Part shown: positions 13,191 to 14,225 of the stretch, in pieces
Layout: every line of letters starts with the position of its first letter
Position numbering within the stretch: the stretch's first letter is position 1
From: an uncultured Bacteroidota bacterium
GTDB taxonomy: Bacteria > Bacteroidota > Bacteroidia > Bacteroidales > UBA12481
Assembly: GCA_903832165.1 (NCBI GenBank)
Contig: CAILAQ010000100.1
Location: forward strand, 1-14,225
Length of the DNA: 14,225 bases
Direction: 5' to 3'
Program-made: the position numbers and the translations under genes
Notes under the pieces: model-generated
Database searches by the model: none
Seen by the model: the letters and a program-made list of their open reading frames with translations, nothing else
What the model was told of the DNA's origin: nothing

Positions 13191-13373
13191 AAAGGCAAAA
13201 GGCAGAGGGCAGAAGGCAAAAATTAGTAATAAGAAAAAAGAAACAAGTATGGGGTCTTTGTAGCTGACACGAAACCCGGAGGTTAAAACCCCTGGCTATT
13301 GACACGCTCCTTATTTCTTGCTTCTTAAAACTTGTGGCTAATTTCTGCCATCTGCCCTCTGCCCTATGCCTTT
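13191..13373. repeat. Long palindromic element, copy C (acpS-zinc ribbon gap)
   Basis: The arms at 13191-13234 and 13331-13373 are made of GGCAGAGGGCAGAAGGCA-type units and their inverse, with several mismatches between sides. The centre reads GCTGACACGAAACCCGGAGG, then TTAAAACCCCTGGCTATTGA, and ends TTATTTCTTGCTTCTTAAAA as in copies A and B. It is in the same left-right orientation as A and B, although the flanking genes here run on the minus strand. It is the most diverged of the three. Confidence 0.85.
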
Positions 13374-13391
13374 TTCGATGCGTTACCCGGG

Positions 13392-13700
13392 TTAGAAATC
13401 AAACAAATCCCCCAGCAGCCCCTTCTTCTTCTTCCGTCCATACTGATCATAGCCACGTGAGCCATGATCGTCATGATCATCATGATCTTTACCATAATAT
13501 TCATTTGTCCGGGCGTTTTCAAAATTAGGGTTCCCTTGTTGTTGCTGTTGTTGTTGTTGATAAGGCTGGTTGGAGCGTTCGATAATTTTTTCGAGTTCAC
13601 CGCGGTCGAGCCAAATGCCACGGCAGGTTGGGCAATAATCGATTTCAATGCCTTGCTTGTCAGCCATGGCGAGAGGTATATTACAAATTGGACAATTCAT
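13392..13700 (-). CDS. TFIIB-type zinc-ribbon protein
   Basis: This 102-residue protein has a zf-TFIIB domain: CPIC (C3, C6) and YCPTCRGIWLDRGELEKII (C23, C26) give a four-cysteine zinc site and the family signature. After residue 45 the sequence is low complexity: eight glutamines (48-55), an Asp/His cluster (DHDDHDDH, about 72-79), a basic KKKK run and the hydrophobic end GLLGDLFDF. The function of the family is not established; nucleic-acid or protein contacts are possible. The gene starts 23 nt after the CDF transporter stop and is probably cotranscribed with it. The His/Asp-rich tail beside a metal transporter could bind metal, which is speculation. Confidence 0.88.
   Translation of the reverse strand: MNCPICNIPLAMADKQGIEIDYCPTCRGIWLDRGELEKIIERSNQPYQQQQQQQQGNPNFENARTNEYYGKDHDDHDDHGSRGYDQYGRKKKKGLLGDLFDF
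13536..13559 (-). repeat. Glutamine codon repeat (eight CAA/CAG)
   Basis: Eight consecutive Gln codons (CAA with one CAG) follow the zinc ribbon. This is a trinucleotide repeat that could vary in length by slippage without a frameshift. Confidence 0.8.
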
Positions 13701-13723
13701 TTTTTTAAATTTTTAATTGATTT

Positions 13724-14225
13724 TTAAATGTCGGTTGCAGATTCCGGTTCGGTATGAACGTGAACCATGGCCCGGGCGACCTTCTTTTTAATTTCATCGG
13801 AAACCCGATGTGAAATTTGATGGGCTTCATCGATACTGAGCCCCGGTTGAACGTGAATGCAGACTTCAATAAAGTTGTCTGCTCCTGAGGATCGGATTCT
13901 GAGGTCATGGTAATGAGTGACTCCATCGATCCCATTAATGGCTTGCTCAACTTTTACCTGAATTTCAGGAGATACCCTGTCGAGCAGCATATCGATGGAA
14001 CGTTTTCCGAGTTTGTAGCAAACATAAATAACGATCATTGCCACTATCAAGGCTGCGACTGAATCGGCAAAGAAGAACCCGAAATTAGCACATATCAGAC
14101 CGAGCAAAACAACAGCAGAGCTCCAGATATCGGTAGAGAAATGAAGAGCATCAGCCTCCAGGGCCTGGCTGTTATATTTTTTTGCGACCCTGCTCAAAGC
14201 TCTTGATCTACCAAAATCAATTGCA
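13724..14225 (-). CDS. CDF-family cation efflux transporter (5' part missing)
   Basis: This is the C-terminal part of a cation diffusion facilitator, an inner-membrane antiporter that exports Zn2+ or a similar divalent ion for protons. The frame is open to the window edge, so the first transmembrane helices lie outside; a TTG at 14197 is internal, not the start. Visible parts are RVAKKYNSQALEADALHFST followed by D, with the HxxxD metal site of helix 5 (typical of Zn/Cd rather than Mn/Fe members). Helices 5 and 6 follow (SAVVLLGLICANFGFFFADS, VAALIVAMIVIYVCYKLG). The cytoplasmic ferredoxin-like dimerisation domain carries HYHDLRIRSSG, FIEVCIHVQPGLS, EAHQISHRV and VHVHTEPE. The stop TAA at 13724-13726 is followed 23 nt later by the zinc-ribbon gene. 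Confidence 0.93.
   Translation of the reverse strand, partial: AIDFGRSRALSRVAKKYNSQALEADALHFSTDIWSSAVVLLGLICANFGFFFADSVAALIVAMIVIYVCYKLGKRSIDMLLDRVSPEIQVKVEQAINGIDGVTHYHDLRIRSSGADNFIEVCIHVQPGLSIDEAHQISHRVSDEIKKKVARAMVHVHTEPESATDI

Noticed and set aside
13175..13219. 15-codon upstream extension of AcpS
   Set aside because: It is encoded by the repeat arm, and the AcpS family begins at MIYGIGTD; a perfect -7 box lies inside the extension.
14195..14197. TTG at 14197 as the start of the CDF gene
   Set aside because: The frame stays open to the window edge with family-like residues (IDFGRSRALSRVAKK), so the true start is outside.

Overview
The window looks like a chromosomal segment from a member of the Bacteroidota, probably an uncultured Bacteroidales or Marinilabiliales-like lineage (the order is a guess). 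Four things support this. One protein carries a C-terminal type IX secretion (T9SS) sorting domain. Upstream regions carry the Bacteroidota -7 box TAnnTTTG and no Shine-Dalgarno sequences. The gene families present (sortilin/BNR surface protein, class II NrdJ, WaaA beside a small outer-membrane barrel protein, ECF sigma plus membrane partner) are common there. The genes are otherwise housekeeping or envelope genes; I see no phage, plasmid, CRISPR or transposase.

Layout. (1) 1-328: no gene; an intrinsic terminator serves the leftward gene. (2) 329-3601 (-): a large secreted BNR/sortilin-type propeller protein. (3) 3728-5784 (+): an outer-membrane barrel protein and Kdo transferase waaA, 5 nt apart, diverging from the BNR gene. 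(4) 5996-8551 (+): nrdJ, the adenosylcobalamin-dependent ribonucleotide reductase. (5) 8797-9810 (+): low-specificity threonine aldolase. (6) 10049-12578 (+): an ECF sigma factor overlapping by 14 bp a membrane protein with an anti-sigma-like N-terminus, one transmembrane helix and a T9SS sorting domain. (7) 12800-14225 (-), converging on the sigma pair: a CDF cation transporter (cut by the window edge), a TFIIB-type zinc-ribbon protein and acpS.

The most unusual content is repetitive DNA. Three copies of a roughly 180-190 bp imperfect palindrome lie between genes (8571-8760, 9805-9987, 13191-13373). Their arms are rich in GGCAGAAGGCAGAGGGC, and the centre carries a small CCCGGGGTT/AACCCC hairpin. 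The same sequence vocabulary appears inside coding regions: an in-frame arm-like insert in waaA, and a core hairpin that encodes the tail of the sigma factor next to the start of its partner gene. A different inverted-repeat element, with a TTCCCGC/GCGGGAA hairpin at its centre, separates the convergent genes at 12583-12789. A 15-bp tandem repeat encodes a linker in the anti-sigma-like protein.

The best candidate for an undescribed system is the sigma/membrane-protein pair. The second protein combines a probable cytoplasmic sigma-binding segment and inner-membrane helix with a C-terminal signal normally recognised by an outer-membrane secretion machine. That could make it a sensor of T9SS or envelope state; this is inference. 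The second candidate is the palindromic element family and its in-frame spread into genes.
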